Shown piece by piece: positions 62,713 to 64,000 of a DNA stretch of 64,000 nt; positions within the stretch are counted from its first letter, which is position 1; each line of letters begins with the position of its first letter. The translations under genes and the position numbers were made by a program. The notes under the pieces were generated by a model that was not told the DNA's origin, did no database searches, and saw only the letters and a program-made list of their open reading frames with translations. The stretch comes from Fictibacillus solisalsi (GTDB taxonomy: Bacteria; Bacillota; Bacilli; Bacillales; Fictibacillaceae), in assembly GCF_900103485.1 (NCBI RefSeq), contig NZ_FNHW01000001.1, forward strand, positions 3,183,057-3,247,056, written 5' to 3'.

Positions 62713-63738
62713 ATGGCCAAAAAAGTATCCATGCAGGATATCGCAGATGCATTGAATATATCGAAAAACTCCGTTTCCCAGGCTCTGTCCGGAAAGCCGG
62801 GCGTAAGTGATGCCACCCGGAAACGAATTGAACAAAAAGCTCAGGAGCTGGGCTATCGAGTGAGAAAGCAGACCCTCTCGATGGATTCTGTCAGCCGGGG
62901 AACCGGCACGATCGGCTTGATTGCGTCGGACTATGCTTTTTCGCTGAAAAGCTTTTTCGGTGAAATCTACCTGAGCATAGAAAAAGAAGTGACAGCACGC
63001 GGCATGAACCTGCTCATTCAGTCAGTGAACACGGAGTCACGTGACAACCTCGTGCTTCCATCCTTTATCGCCGAGGGAAAAGTGGATGGCGTGCTTATTC
63101 TTTCCCACATCAGCAACGCGTACACGAATGCGGTGATTGAAACCGGTATTCCGACCGTCATGATCGACCATCACCACCCCCTCATTCACGCAGACGCCAT
63201 TTTAACGAATAACCGGTTCGGCGCCTATACGGCGGTCAAGCACTTGCTTGAGCTTGGCCACCGGGACATCGCGTATGTCGGAAACGCGAAACTTTCCCCG
63301 AGCTATCAGGAGCGGTTGGAGGGCTATGACTTGGCGCTTGCCGAGCATGGGATCGAGCGGAAGGGTGAGTTTGTTTTTAGTTCGATAGATGAAGATGAAC
63401 GGGATGTGAATGCACTGGTTCAGGGGCTTGATGTGCAGCCGACCGCCTGGTTCTGTGTTAACGACGGGTTTGGCTTTTTCGTACGATCCGCCCTGCAGCA
63501 GCACGGCATCTCTGTACCGGACGCGGCGTCGGTGGTTAGTTTTGACAACGGTATGCTCTCCCGGCTGACCACCCCTAAAATCACCACCATGAACATCGAC
63601 CTTGATCTGTACGGCCGTAAAGCAGTCGAGCAGCTTACCTGGCGCATGCAGCACCGGGACGAGCCGATCATCGAACTGCTCCTTCCAACCGAACTACTTG
63701 TGCGGGAGTCAACCGCAAAAGCGAGGTCGAACTCGTGA
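62713..63738 (+). CDS. LacI-family transcriptional regulator
   Basis: 341 residues. N-terminal HTH MAKKVSMQDIADALNISKNSVSQALSGKPGVS and hinge (KAQELGYRVRK), then a periplasmic-binding-like sensor (GTGTIGLIASDYAFSLKSFFGEI, FCVNDGFGFFVRSAL, SVVSFDNGMLSRLTTPKITTM). It lies divergent from the ABC/GH130 operon and should repress it until the imported sugar or its phosphate binds. Confidence 0.93.
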   Translation: MAKKVSMQDIADALNISKNSVSQALSGKPGVSDATRKRIEQKAQELGYRVRKQTLSMDSVSRGTGTIGLIASDYAFSLKSFFGEIYLSIEKEVTARGMNLLIQSVNTESRDNLVLPSFIAEGKVDGVLILSHISNAYTNAVIETGIPTVMIDHHHPLIHADAILTNNRFGAYTAVKHLLELGHRDIAYVGNAKLSPSYQERLEGYDLALAEHGIERKGEFVFSSIDEDERDVNALVQGLDVQPTAWFCVNDGFGFFVRSALQQHGISVPDAASVVSFDNGMLSRLTTPKITTMNIDLDLYGRKAVEQLTWRMQHRDEPIIELLLPTELLVRESTAKARSNS

Positions 63739-64000
63739 ATCAGATTTACATTTTTTCCGGACCGTGCGGGGTGGGTAAATCGACGATCACCAAGATGCTC
63801 GCTGAGAATATGGAAAAAGTGGTCCTCGTTCATGGGGATGACATCCATTCGATGTTTATCGGCAGGGATCAGCCGTCCTGGGATGAGCAGCTGTCCATCG
63901 TCTGGCAAAACACCCTCTCCATCACGCGCAATTTTCTTGATCATGGGTTGAATATCGTCCTGGATTATGTCGTGGAGGATGAGCTGGAGTGGTTTTGCCG
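63735..64000 (+). CDS. P-loop kinase-like protein, cut by the window end
   Basis: The first 88 residues are present: GTG start overlapping the lacI-type stop (GTGA), P-loop IFSGPCGVGKSTITKML, HGDDIHSMFIG and NIVLDYVVEDELEW. It resembles AAA/gluconokinase- or zeta-type kinases; with the sugar locus a sugar or amino-sugar kinase is possible. The product is open-ended, so no further claim. Confidence 0.75.
   Translation, partial: MNQIYIFSGPCGVGKSTITKMLAENMEKVVLVHGDDIHSMFIGRDQPSWDEQLSIVWQNTLSITRNFLDHGLNIVLDYVVEDELEWFC

Noticed and set aside
63420-63944. 174-residue minus-strand frame
   Set aside because: It crosses the LacI-type gene and the P-loop kinase gene, both supported on the plus strand.

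Overview
The window reads as a chromosomal segment of a low-to-moderate GC, spore-forming-type Firmicute, most likely a member of the Bacillaceae. Supporting signs are strong AAGGAGG-type ribosome sites, frequent TTG and GTG starts, sigma-A promoters, a GlpP-type antiterminator, a YkyB-family protein, YwqC/YwqD/YwqE-type exopolysaccharide control proteins and a type VII secretion (YwqH-like) toxin cassette. I cannot fix the genus. I saw no rRNA, tRNA, CRISPR array, transposase or prophage genes.

Layout. 1-3.7 kb: ethanolamine use (EutB, EutC, ethanolamine permease). 3.7-9.1 kb: small accessory genes: a LysE exporter with a divergent XRE-cupin regulator, lying between two near-identical hairpins; a frameshifted nucleoside deoxyribosyltransferase-like gene; Nudix; DinB; PAS-STAS and MEDS sensors; an ABM monooxygenase. 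9.3-13.2 kb: a group of nucleotide-signalling-like proteins: a membrane protein, a MESH1-like (p)ppGpp hydrolase, an unusual kinase-like/EAL fusion and a HEPN-like/CBS protein. 13.3-16.4 kb: a PTS EIICB / NanE / RpiR amino-sugar operon with a clear promoter and operator. 16.7-18.6 kb: a T7SS polymorphic toxin cassette (GHH nuclease plus probable immunity gene). 18.9-25.0 kb: a polyol- or ketose-type operon led by a GlpP-like antiterminator and a long terminator hairpin. 25.2-33.1 kb: an opposite-strand amino-sugar operon (SSS transporter, AGE epimerase, ceramidase-like, NagB, NagA, SIS, ROK) with promoter and operator.

33.4-34.7 kb holds three small genes. 34.7-45.6 kb is an exopolysaccharide cluster (chain-length regulator, tyrosine kinase, phosphatase, GalU, priming transferase, polymerase, glycosyltransferases, flippase, GalE) whose centre is visibly more AT-rich than its flanks. 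46-50 kb: a DUF3846-like gene, a secreted GH43 enzyme, an unlisted 46-residue ORF, a broken VOC gene and a BclA-C-terminus-like protein. 50-56.8 kb: RidA, a VOC protein, an FMN reductase, a second DinB protein, a PadR / pentapeptide / ABC-2 exporter operon and a coiled-coil membrane protein. 56.9-57.1 kb: five tandem 21-bp repeats in a gene-free gap. 57.3-64 kb: a beta-mannoside-type locus (GH130, DUF1861, ABC sugar importer, LacI regulator with two operator candidates, and a P-loop kinase cut by the window end).

Together the window is mostly carbon and nitrogen scavenging (ethanolamine, two amino-sugar routes, one polyol route, arabinan/xylan-type and mannoside glycans), each with its own local regulator, interspersed with signalling, envelope polysaccharide and interbacterial competition genes. 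The less ordinary items are the kinase/EAL fusion in its signalling neighbourhood, the GlpP-like operon with a PTS EIIC that lacks EIIA/EIIB but has a kinase, the 21-bp repeat array, and a conserved 52-bp upstream element shared by two distant genes.
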